Source of the DNA: Aeromonas schubertii
GTDB lineage: Bacteria; Pseudomonadota; Gammaproteobacteria; Enterobacterales; Aeromonadaceae
Reading direction: 5' to 3'
NCBI RefSeq assembly: GCF_000820105.1
Contig: NZ_CDDB01000097.1
Coordinates: forward strand, 1 to 64,000
Length of the DNA stretch: 64,000 nucleotides
This document shows positions 55,008-62,114 of the stretch, one piece after another (position 1 is the first letter of the stretch; each line of letters opens with the position of its first letter). Made by a program: the position numbers and the translations under genes. The notes beneath the pieces are model-generated. The model was not told the DNA's origin. It searched no databases and was given only the letters and a program-made list of their open reading frames with translations.

Positions 55008-55091
55008 AGTGTAACTCCTTGAATGAGGTGGGAAGGAGTTGCACTCTATTTTGGCTTCAATTGGGTCGCAATGGGGAAAAAGAAGAGAGGA

Positions 55092-55165
55092 AAGGGGTCA
55101 GACCCCTTATGAAACTGGTATCACCCCATCTCCTTGGGGTTATCACCCCTCTCCCCATTCGGGGG
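55092..55165. repeat. Hairpin and direct-repeat cluster upstream of the collagenase gene
   Basis: Within 75 bases: a palindrome AAGGGGTC-a-GACCCCTT (55092-55108), a hairpin ACCCCA/TGGGGT (55123-55140), two direct copies of TATCACCCC (55119-55127 and 55141-55149), and a CCCC-attc-GGGG hairpin (about 55154-55165). The first, read on the minus strand, is followed by a pyrimidine-rich tail with TTTTT and may terminate the small pilin-like transcript. The rest may be operators for the collagenase promoter. Confidence 0.5.
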
Positions 55166-55250
55166 GGAAGCAACAGGCGGAAATAAAAAATCTGACATGG
55201 ATCACACCAGCCCTCCCTTTGGATAGAGAGGGGCTTCTGCCTCGTCACGA

Positions 55251-55541
55251 TCAGAGGTAGCTCACCGTCACTATGGCCACATTGCTGTTCGTGGGGGAGA
55301 CGCGATAGTCGATCTGGCTACTGATGGTCGCCAATGAACCAGAGTGTTGCAGCATGGTCATATCCAGATCTTGCCGCTTGGCTCCTGAGTAGCAGGTAAT
55401 GCTGTTACTGGTGATGGAGCAGGGCGCCTCGTTGATGTAACCGTTGAAGGTCACAGTGCCGTTATCGGCATGGGCGGCAAAGGCTGCCATGGTGAGCAGG
55501 GAGAGTGAAACGGTGCGTTTCAGTGCGGTTTGGATATTCAT
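55251..55541 (-). CDS. Short fimbrial (type 1 pilin-like) protein under riboswitch control
   Basis: A 96-residue exported protein: signal peptide to AAHA, then DNGTVTFNGYINEAPCSI, the start of a chaperone-usher pilin domain, with a cysteine pair (APCSI, ITCYSG). It ends in VAIVTVSYL. The mature part (~72 residues) is half a normal pilin. The start is the ATG at 55541, with AAAAGGAC 7 bases upstream; that ribosome binding site lies in a hairpin. A c-di-GMP-I aptamer precedes it on the same strand. It faces away from the fimbrial operon. Confidence 0.8.
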   Translation of the reverse strand: MNIQTALKRTVSLSLLTMAAFAAHADNGTVTFNGYINEAPCSITSNSITCYSGAKRQDLDMTMLQHSGSLATISSQIDYRVSPTNSNVAIVTVSYL

Positions 55542-55548
55542 AGTCTGT

Positions 55549-55579
55549 CCTTTTCGATACAAGTCGTTGTTCGAAAAGG
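55549..55579 (-). promoter_or_regulatory. Hairpin covering the ribosome binding site (riboswitch expression platform)
   Basis: On the minus strand CCTTTTCG (55579-55572) pairs perfectly with CGAAAAGG (55556-55549), which contains the ribosome binding site 7 bases before the ATG at 55541. A second possible stem, AAGACAA/TTGTCTT (55594-55624), lies between this and the aptamer. This arrangement suggests translational control by the aptamer. Confidence 0.7.
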
Positions 55580-55626
55580 GCAACGCAATCTGAAAGACAA
55601 AGAGATCAGAAGCACACTTGTCTTCC

Positions 55627-55714
55627 TAATGGCGGCTCCGCTGTCTTAGGTATTGCTACCCTTAGACCGGTGGCTTTGCGTCCCGACTTTTCAATCGGTT
55701 TGCCCTTTACATCA
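55627..55714 (-). ncRNA. c-di-GMP-I riboswitch (GEMM-I)
   Basis: On the minus strand the core segments of the class I c-di-GMP aptamer are present in order: GGGCAAACC (55705-55697), a stem capped by GAAA-type loop (GATT-GAAA-AGTC), GGGACGCAAAGCC (55684-55672, the tetraloop-receptor and ligand segment), CCGGTCTA, and the 3' segment GACAGCGGAGCCGCC. These match the V. cholerae Vc2 and Geobacter GEMM aptamers as I remember them. The aptamer lies about 90-170 bases upstream of the short fimbrial gene. Confidence 0.93.
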
Positions 55715-56040
55715 TGTCTAGAGCATATCATCCCCATTTGAGAAATCAATTGAGCAATAAATGTGTGACTGTCCCGGAGTGAGTGCGCTCTGCTTCAGCT
55801 CTGGTGGATGAGGGAGCTACTTGCGGGGGAGGGAGGCATTTGGGTGTGCATTGAGCAATAACTCTAGTTGTTTCTGGTTTGTTGCCGGTATGTTTTTCTC
55901 CTGCTTTTCGTTCGCGATGTGTACAAATTGCGTGCGATGACGGTCAGGCTCCAGGCCGCAACAACAATGTTCATGATGTTTATATCATCCTGATTTTAAA
56001 GCGAATTTAAAAGAATCTCTATTAATTAAAATGTATTTGA
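55715..56040. other. AT-rich divergent control region of the fimbrial locus
   Basis: No gene is seen here. It must hold the promoter of the riboswitch transcript (minus) and that of the fimbrial operon (plus). ATTGAGCAATA occurs twice in direct orientation (55749-55759 and 55850-55860), 101 bases apart. The 55980-56040 part is very AT-rich (TTTAAA, TTAATTAAAAT), suited to a promoter or H-NS-type binding. Confidence 0.5.
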
Positions 56041-56219
56041 TACGCATCAAGGTGATGGATAACTTTGCCCCCGAGACGACGCTATGGGATGTCTTCGGCG
56101 GGCTTGGGGAGCGGTTTTCACTCCCCCTGTGTTGATGCCGATGACAGGTCGTTTCGCGGGGCTTGGCCCCAATACAGCCGTTCAAAATTTGGGTGGTGAC
56201 TCCAGGCCACCCCTTTTTT
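56041..56219 (+). promoter_or_regulatory. Structured leader with intrinsic terminator ahead of the fimbrial operon
   Basis: Downstream of an AT-rich promoter-like stretch are several hairpins: GGGGAG/CTCCCC (about 56105-56126), GGGGCTTGGCCCC (about 56158-56170), and a final stem GGGTGG/CCACCC (56191-56212) followed by six T residues, which has the form of an intrinsic terminator. It ends about 42 bases before the major subunit start, so the operon can be read only if this terminator is bypassed. I do not recognise the aptamer class, and the GEMM-I core is not present on this strand. Confidence 0.6.
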
Positions 56220-56260
56220 CGGCTTCGACACGTAAGTCATGAATAAAAAGGTATCAACGA

Positions 56261-56794
56261 ATGAAAGCGAATAAGATTGTAGTTGCGATGGGTGTCCTGC
56301 TGATGGCTGGCGCTGCCTCTGCTGCAGGCCAGGGTTCCGGCAAGGTCACCTTCAATGGCGAAATCATCAATGCCCCCTGCTCCGTGGCTCCCGAGTCTGT
56401 TGACCAGGTCGTTGAAATGGGCCAAATCAGCACCAAGGAGCTGGTCAAGGGTGGCGAGTCCAACTCCAAGCCGTTTAGCATCAAGCTGGAAAACTGCGAG
56501 ATCACCGAGGCCGATGATGCCGTCAAGGTGACCTTCAGCGGTGCCCAGGATCCGGTCGACAGCAGCCTGCTGGTGATCGGCGGCGGCCAGGCTGCCGGTG
56601 CCGGCATCAAGATGACCGCTCCGGGCGGCGCTCCGATCGTTCTGGGTACTCCGACTGCTGCCTACAAGCTGGTAAACGGTGACAACCAACTGGACTTCAG
56701 CGCCGTGCTGAAGGGCTATGAGGATCAAACCACCAACCCGCTGCAGGCTGGCGCCTTCACCGCGACCACCAACTTTACTCTGGCCTACGAGTAA
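56261..56794 (+). CDS. Major fimbrial subunit (type 1, chaperone-usher)
   Basis: A 177-residue pilin. The signal peptide (MKANKIVVAMGVLLMAGAAS, cleaved after ASA) is followed by a Gly-rich donor strand, then KVTFNGEIINAPCSVAPES and the second cysteine in KLENCEI, the standard disulfide pair. The ending FTATTNFTLAYE has the penultimate Tyr recognised by the chaperone. It is first in the operon and carries AAAAGG upstream of the ATG, consistent with being the major subunit. A hairpin follows. Confidence 0.93.
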   Translation: MKANKIVVAMGVLLMAGAASAAGQGSGKVTFNGEIINAPCSVAPESVDQVVEMGQISTKELVKGGESNSKPFSIKLENCEITEADDAVKVTFSGAQDPVDSSLLVIGGGQAAGAGIKMTAPGGAPIVLGTPTAAYKLVNGDNQLDFSAVLKGYEDQTTNPLQAGAFTATTNFTLAYE

Positions 56795-56815
56795 TTCTTT
56801 CTGACGTGTGATACC

Positions 56816-56847
56816 GGGTGCAGTGGCTTGGCCACTGCGCTTCACCC
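56816..56847 (+). promoter_or_regulatory. Intercistronic hairpin after the major pilin gene
   Basis: Perfect 8-base arms GCAGTGGC / GCCACTGC (loop TTG) lie inside outer GGGTG/CACCC pairing, with no T-run. Such stems after major pilin genes often stabilise the upstream mRNA or partly reduce read-through, giving excess major subunit. That role is inferred here. Confidence 0.55.
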
Positions 56848-56867
56848 GTCATTACCGGAGTTGCACC

Positions 56868-57194
56868 ATGAAGATGACTCTTGTCACGCTGCTTGGTCTG
56901 CTGGCCTTACCTCTGGCGGCCGAGGAGTTGAGCGGTACTGTGGCAGAACCCGCCTGTGCCCTGATCCTGGAGCAGGTCAACCCGCCTGATCTGATTTTGG
57001 GGGTGAGTGGCTGCCGCATCGATCAGAATGCCGGTGGTGTTTTCCCTTTTATGGTCAAGTTGCAGCGCAGAGACCAGCGGGGGGGGAATATCTCCGAATC
57101 TCCAAGAACGTCCCAGCATGAGCGTCGGCTCGAGGTTCACCTCGATGAGACATTCGAAGGCGATACAGCCCTGCTCGAAGTTCGATATTTGTAA
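56868..57194 (+). CDS. Short fimbrial protein of unknown role
   Basis: A 108-residue exported protein: signal peptide MKMTLVTLLGLLALPLAAEE, then LSGTVAEPACALILEQV with a second Cys in GVSGCRID, and the end TALLEVRYL. The mature part (~88 residues) resembles half a pilin domain and ends like the short protein at 55251-55541 (VSYL). It may cap, terminate or regulate pilus growth. CGGAG lies 8-9 bases before the ATG. It lies between the major subunit and usher genes. Confidence 0.75.
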   Translation: MKMTLVTLLGLLALPLAAEELSGTVAEPACALILEQVNPPDLILGVSGCRIDQNAGGVFPFMVKLQRRDQRGGNISESPRTSQHERRLEVHLDETFEGDTALLEVRYL

Positions 57195-57254
57195 GCCTTC
57201 CGGCTTGTGTAGATACCACGAAATGTGAGTATTATTATGTGTTTAGAGTGATGT

Positions 57255-59789
57255 ATGAGTCATTCAATATTAAGTTTTGTCACTGAGCACCAGCGAATTA
57301 AAGCGGCACCTTTGATCGGGTTTGCTGCGCTGTTGTTATTGGCAAAGAACGTATGTGCCGAGACTGAGTTTAATATTGATGCGCTCGATCTTGATGAACG
57401 GACCAAGATAGATCTCTCCCAGTTTGCCCAGGACGGGTATATCTTGCCGGGGGATTACTACCTCGAAATCGAGATCAACAAGAATAAGTTGCCCCTGCAG
57501 AAGGTGCCTTTCTACGAACGGGAAGGTGCCGGTAGTGGCGGTGTCGCCTGCATCTCTCCCGAAGCGGTCGAGAAGATGGCGCTGACCGATGATGCCCGGA
57601 CCAGGGTGGGCCGTTGGCATGACGGTGAGTGTGCCGATCTGTTGGCGCTGGACGGGGTCGTCATCTCCAACCGGATTGGGGAAGGGGTGCTGAGGATTGC
57701 CATGCCCCAGGCCTGGCTCAAGTACAGCGACCCCAACTGGATTCCTCCGGAGCAGTGGGAGCACGGGGTGACCGGCATGATGCTGGATTACAACCTCAAC
57801 GTGCAGGCCACCGAGGGACGCGATACGTCCAACGGCAGCGTCAGTAGTTACGGCACCCTGGGGTTCAACCATGGGGCATGGCGCCTGCGCGGGGATTATC
57901 AACTCGCCTCCTACTGGGGCAGCGACAGCCGCAGCAAAAACGAGTTGAACCGTATCTATGCCTTCCGCCCCCTGCCCTCAATGGCCGCCAAGCTGACTCT
58001 GGGTGAGCAACAGCTCAACTCCCAGATCATCGATGGCTTCCGCTACACCGGGATCAGCCTAGCCAATGACGAACGGATGCTGCCTCCCAGCCTGCAGGGG
58101 TATGCCCCCGAGGTGAGCGGTATCGCCAAGACCAACGCCAAGGTCACCATCTCCCAGTCTGGCCGCATCATCTATGAGACCAATGTGCCGGCCGGTCCGT
58201 TTCGCATTCAGGATCTCGACAGCTCGACCCGGGGCCGTCTCGACGTGCGCGTCGAGGAGCAAGATGGCAGCGTCAGCACCTTTCAGGTGGATACCGCGAC
58301 CATTCCCTATCTGACCCGCCCGGGTTATGTGCGCTATAACCTGGCAGTTGGCGCACCTTCCGAATCGAGCGACGACGTGCACAAGGTGGATGGGCCTGCC
58401 TTCGTGACCGGAGACTTCTCCTGGGGGGTGGCCAACTCCTGGTCTCTCTACGGAGGAACCCTGATCGGTGGCGAATATAACTTGTGGGGCCTGGGTATCG
58501 GCCGCGATCTCTATGCCCTGGGGGCCGTTTCGGCCGATATCAGCCAGTCTATCGCCAAGCTGCCCGGTCTCTCGACCAAGATTGGCCAGTCGTTTCGCCT
58601 GAACTATGCCAAGCAGTTCGACGAGTATGACAGTGCCATCACCTTCGCCGGCTATCGCTTCTCCCAGCACAATTTCATGACCATGTCCCAGTTCCTCAAC
58701 AACAAGGAGCGGCTCGAGAACAACCAGAGTCTGGTGGATAGCGATGACTACAACACCTGGGGTGACAAGGAGCTCTACACCATCACGGCCAACAAGACCT
58801 TCTGGGCCGACGAGCCGGCCAAGGCCCTGACCGCCTACCTTGACTACACCCACAGGACTTACTGGAGCCACGATGCAGAAGATCGCTACGGGCTGACCAT
58901 CAACAAGACCTTCGATCTGGGTGACTTCAAGGATATCTCTCTCTATGTCTCGGCCTACAAGACCAAGAATGAGAACTATGAGGATGACAAGAGTGTGACC
59001 CTGACCTTCAGCGTGCCTATCGGGGATCGCAAGAACGCAGGCTATAGCGTGCAATCCTCCAATGGCAATGTCACCCATCTGGCGACCTATCAGGATTACA
59101 GCCGTCCCAATGACACCTATCAGCTGGGGGCCGGAGTACAGAGCAATGGCCACGGGGTGGTGCGAGGCTACTACAACCATGACGGCGCCCTGAGTGCCCT
59201 GAGCCTCAATGCCTACAGCGTACAGAGCGAGTACACCTCGATCGGTGGCAGCCTGCGCGGTGGCCTCACCGTGACCGAACACGGTGCGGCACTGCACCAG
59301 GCTACCCGTCGTGGTGGCACCCGTATGATGGTCGATACCGGTGAGGTGAGCGGTGTCTCCTTCAACGGTGGTCGTAGCGTCACCAACGCCTTTGGCGTGG
59401 CGGTGCTGGGGGATGTGACCGACTATCGCAAGAGTGACACCCGGGTCGATGTGGATTCACTCAGAGACGATATCGACGCCGTCAACGCCATCAGGCAGGG
59501 GACCCTGACCGAGGGGGCCATCGGCTACAGCGCGTTTGAGATTGCCCAGGGCTTCAAGCTGCTGGCCACCCTGCGACTGAGCGATGGTAACGTTCCTCCC
59601 TTTGGTGCCACCGTACTCAAGGAGAGTGGCAAGATGGCGGCCGTGGTCGACGAAGAGGGGCTGGTTTACCTGACCGGCGTCAAGCCCGATGAATCCTTTG
59701 TGCTCTCCTGGAGTGGTGCCCGCCAGTGCAAGTTTGTGGCGCCACACGATGTGACCGACCTGTCGACGAAGACAATCACCTGTCAGTAA
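57255..59789 (+). CDS. Fimbrial outer-membrane usher
   Basis: An 844-residue FimD/PapC-type usher, the assembly platform in the outer membrane. A long signal peptide ends near NVCAETEFNIDAL. The N-terminal chaperone-binding domain, the barrel with the plug region (about 240-340: YAPEVSGIAKTNAKVTISQS, IYETNVPAGPFRIQDL) and the C-terminal domains (GNVPPFGATV, GLVYLTGV, final Cys pair ARQCKF...ITCQ) are in the usual order. The length is typical (800-870). Confidence 0.95.
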   Translation: MSHSILSFVTEHQRIKAAPLIGFAALLLLAKNVCAETEFNIDALDLDERTKIDLSQFAQDGYILPGDYYLEIEINKNKLPLQKVPFYEREGAGSGGVACISPEAVEKMALTDDARTRVGRWHDGECADLLALDGVVISNRIGEGVLRIAMPQAWLKYSDPNWIPPEQWEHGVTGMMLDYNLNVQATEGRDTSNGSVSSYGTLGFNHGAWRLRGDYQLASYWGSDSRSKNELNRIYAFRPLPSMAAKLTLGEQQLNSQIIDGFRYTGISLANDERMLPPSLQGYAPEVSGIAKTNAKVTISQSGRIIYETNVPAGPFRIQDLDSSTRGRLDVRVEEQDGSVSTFQVDTATIPYLTRPGYVRYNLAVGAPSESSDDVHKVDGPAFVTGDFSWGVANSWSLYGGTLIGGEYNLWGLGIGRDLYALGAVSADISQSIAKLPGLSTKIGQSFRLNYAKQFDEYDSAITFAGYRFSQHNFMTMSQFLNNKERLENNQSLVDSDDYNTWGDKELYTITANKTFWADEPAKALTAYLDYTHRTYWSHDAEDRYGLTINKTFDLGDFKDISLYVSAYKTKNENYEDDKSVTLTFSVPIGDRKNAGYSVQSSNGNVTHLATYQDYSRPNDTYQLGAGVQSNGHGVVRGYYNHDGALSALSLNAYSVQSEYTSIGGSLRGGLTVTEHGAALHQATRRGGTRMMVDTGEVSGVSFNGGRSVTNAFGVAVLGDVTDYRKSDTRVDVDSLRDDIDAVNAIRQGTLTEGAIGYSAFEIAQGFKLLATLRLSDGNVPPFGATVLKESGKMAAVVDEEGLVYLTGVKPDESFVLSWSGARQCKFVAPHDVTDLSTKTITCQ

Positions 59790-59799
59790 TGGGATACCG

Positions 59800-60531
59800 A
59801 TGAAAAAGTTACTCACCTTCACCTGTGTTATGGCGCTCTCCTCTACCGCACTGGATGCCTCGGCAGCCATCGTGCTGGATCGCACCCGGGCCATCTATCC
59901 GGGCGGAGCCAAGTCGATCAGCCTCAACATCAAGAACGAGAATCAGAAGCTCCCCTATCTGGCCCAGGCCTGGATTGAGGATACCCGGGGCCAGAAGATC
60001 ACCTCTCCATTCGTGGTTTTGCCACCGGTGCAGCGGGTCGACGCCAACCAGAAGTCGATCGTGCGCATCGCCAGCGTGCCCGATGTGGAGAAGCTGCCCA
60101 AGGATCGCGAGTCCATCTACTACTTCAATCTGCGCGAAATCCCTCCCAAGAGCGACAAGAGCAACGTGCTGCAGATCGCCGTTCAGTCGAAGATCAAGCT
60201 CTTCTATCGCCCCGAGGCCATCGTTCCAGAGCGTAATGCCGTGTGGCAGGATCAGGTGGTGATCACCAAACAGGGCAGTGGCCTCAAGGTGGAGAACCCG
60301 ACCCCTTATTACATCACCTACGTGAGCCTGGCTCACCCTGAAGGGAAGGGGAAGCGCCCCATCAAGAGCTTCTCCGCCTTTATGGTTGAGCCCAAGTCGA
60401 CACTCGACGTGCAGAGCCCCGAACCGCTCGGCAGCCGCTTTATCATCAGCTATGTGAATGATTACGGCGGCTATATGGATGTCACCTACCAGTGTGCGGC
60501 CAGTGTCTGCCGCGCGATGAAGAGCGAGTAA
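59800..60531 (+). CDS. Periplasmic pilus chaperone (FimC/PapD type)
   Basis: A 243-residue periplasmic chaperone with two Ig-like domains. The signal peptide ends at DASA, then AIVLDRTRAIYPGG with the conserved Arg of the subunit-binding cleft. The F1-G1 region (RESIYYFNLREIPPKSD) is short, of the FGS class, and KIKLFYRPEAI holds the conserved Lys/Arg. It folds and delivers subunits to the usher encoded 10 bases upstream. Two cysteines near the C-terminus (YQCAASVCRA) are unusual but seen in some members. Confidence 0.95.
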   Translation: MKKLLTFTCVMALSSTALDASAAIVLDRTRAIYPGGAKSISLNIKNENQKLPYLAQAWIEDTRGQKITSPFVVLPPVQRVDANQKSIVRIASVPDVEKLPKDRESIYYFNLREIPPKSDKSNVLQIAVQSKIKLFYRPEAIVPERNAVWQDQVVITKQGSGLKVENPTPYYITYVSLAHPEGKGKRPIKSFSAFMVEPKSTLDVQSPEPLGSRFIISYVNDYGGYMDVTYQCAASVCRAMKSE

Positions 60532-60536
60532 CCCCT

Positions 60537-61559
60537 ATGCGCCACTCTCTCTTGATGGCCGGATTGCTGTTGGCTGGCAAGGCGCTGGCCAACGGCTATG
60601 TGGTGCCCGATTCGACCCACGACTACACCATCGATCTCGACAAGGCCGATATCCAGAACCAGGCGGGGTATGTGACCAAACCGTTTACCTGGGATTTGGG
60701 GGGGCTGTATGCGGGCACTGTGACCTGTCCGCAGCAATCGATCCCCAAATCCCCCGTCTACTACAAGGCCATCATGAGCAGTGGCCTGCCTTCGGCGGGT
60801 GGAGGCTTCGTCCAGCTTAACGACTTTCTCGATATGAAGGTGGAGATCTGGATAGCGGGTCAGCGCAACGATTATGTGGTCGCTCCCTTCAATAATGAGA
60901 GTAACCGAAATAGTCAGTTCAGCTGTCGTCAGGGGGGCTCGACCCGGATCACTAATTTTGCGAGTGGCAGCAAGGGTAAGGTGACCTTCCGGGTACGCAA
61001 GCCCATCATCAACGGGGTGCAGATCTCCGACCGCCAGGTGGTAGAGATGTTTGGCCGTCTGGGGAATACGGTGAGTGACTTCAACAACGTGCCCATGTCA
61101 CGGATCACCATCTCCTCCGCCATCCTCTACGTACCGGAGAAGTGCATCATCAACGGTGGCCAGACGATTGAGGTCGAGTTCGGTGACATGCCGGGTACCG
61201 GGCTCGATGGCAATAACTACGAGCGTACTGTGCCCCTGAGCTTTCGCTGTGAAGGGGGCGCTTTTGACAGCAGCGTCAGCATGAAGATCAACCTGGGGAT
61301 CTCGGGGCGTGGCGCCTCGTTCAATCAGGATTACCTGCGTACCACCAAGGATGGCTACCAGAGCGCCAGCGTCATCGACAATTTGGGGATAAAATTTCGT
61401 CAACTCGACGGTTCCCCTCTGAATATCAACCAGTTTTACCCTGTCTCCATGCAAGGCAACATCGGTGACTGGGGCTTTATCGCCGCCCCGGTTGGCAATG
61501 GGGCCGTGGCTGCCGGTGACTTCTATGCAACCGCCACCATAGTGGCCGAATTTCAGTAG
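60537..61559 (+). CDS. Two-domain fimbrial tip adhesin
   Basis: A 340-residue exported protein. The signal ends at ALA, then NGYVVPDSTHDYTIDLDKAD starts an N-terminal receptor-binding domain (to about residue 190) with two cysteines (VTCPQQ and FSCRQGG). A C-terminal pilin domain follows (AILYVPEKCIINGGQTIEVE, PLSFRCEGG, ending FYATATIVAEFQ), the layout of FimH-type adhesins. The receptor is unknown. The ATG at 60537 follows the chaperone stop by 5 bases. Confidence 0.87.
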   Translation: MRHSLLMAGLLLAGKALANGYVVPDSTHDYTIDLDKADIQNQAGYVTKPFTWDLGGLYAGTVTCPQQSIPKSPVYYKAIMSSGLPSAGGGFVQLNDFLDMKVEIWIAGQRNDYVVAPFNNESNRNSQFSCRQGGSTRITNFASGSKGKVTFRVRKPIINGVQISDRQVVEMFGRLGNTVSDFNNVPMSRITISSAILYVPEKCIINGGQTIEVEFGDMPGTGLDGNNYERTVPLSFRCEGGAFDSSVSMKINLGISGRGASFNQDYLRTTKDGYQSASVIDNLGIKFRQLDGSPLNINQFYPVSMQGNIGDWGFIAAPVGNGAVAAGDFYATATIVAEFQ

Positions 61560-61568
61560 GGGGCCCGT

Positions 61569-62114
61569 ATGCGTATTTTCTGGATAGGGTTGGTGTTGTT
61601 GCCTGCCGCCGTGATGGCGATGAGTGGCAGGAGCGATGATCTGGAGTTGCTGGGTAACGAGGTGAGGCTGCACGGCAGAATCATCGATCAGCCCTGTACC
61701 ATAGCGCCCGACTCGCTCGATCAGACGGTGGATATGGGAGTGGTCGATGTGCGAGAGCTGTATGCCAATGGTGGTGGCGCCTATATCCCCTTTACCATTC
61801 GGCTCGATAACTGCAAACCCGGTATCTTCAAGGCTGCCAGGGTCACCTTCAGCGGTAAGGAGGACGGGGTGATGAGCGGTGCGCTCGGGTTTACCCAGGG
61901 CAGTGCGGCCGGGGCCGGTTTGCGTCTCTATGACGACAGACAGGGAAAGATAGAGTTGGGTCAGCCGACCCATGGTTACACCCTCTCGGGAGGGAGCGAG
62001 AACGAGCTGCTTTTCTCGGCCAGGGTAGAGGGACACCCGGATGCCATCATCAACCGCACCATTACACCGGGCAGTTACGGCGCCGTGGCGAACTTTGTCG
62101 TCGCCTATGAGTGA
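61569..62114 (+). CDS. Minor fimbrial subunit
   Basis: A 181-residue type 1 pilin: signal to VMA, donor strand, VRLHGRIIDQPCTIAPDSLD and second Cys in RLDNCKPG, ending GAVANFVVAYE with the penultimate Tyr. It resembles the major subunit (TFSG, GAGIKM/GAGLRL, VLG/ELG patterns) and is probably a minor or adaptor subunit. Its last 10 bases overlap the convergent regulator gene. Confidence 0.9.
   Translation: MRIFWIGLVLLPAAVMAMSGRSDDLELLGNEVRLHGRIIDQPCTIAPDSLDQTVDMGVVDVRELYANGGGAYIPFTIRLDNCKPGIFKAARVTFSGKEDGVMSGALGFTQGSAAGAGLRLYDDRQGKIELGQPTHGYTLSGGSENELLFSARVEGHPDAIINRTITPGSYGAVANFVVAYE

Noticed and set aside
56041-56219. Second c-di-GMP-I aptamer in the fimbrial operon leader
   Set aside because: The GGGCAAACC and GACGCAAAGCC core segments are missing on the plus strand; only generic hairpins and a terminator are present.
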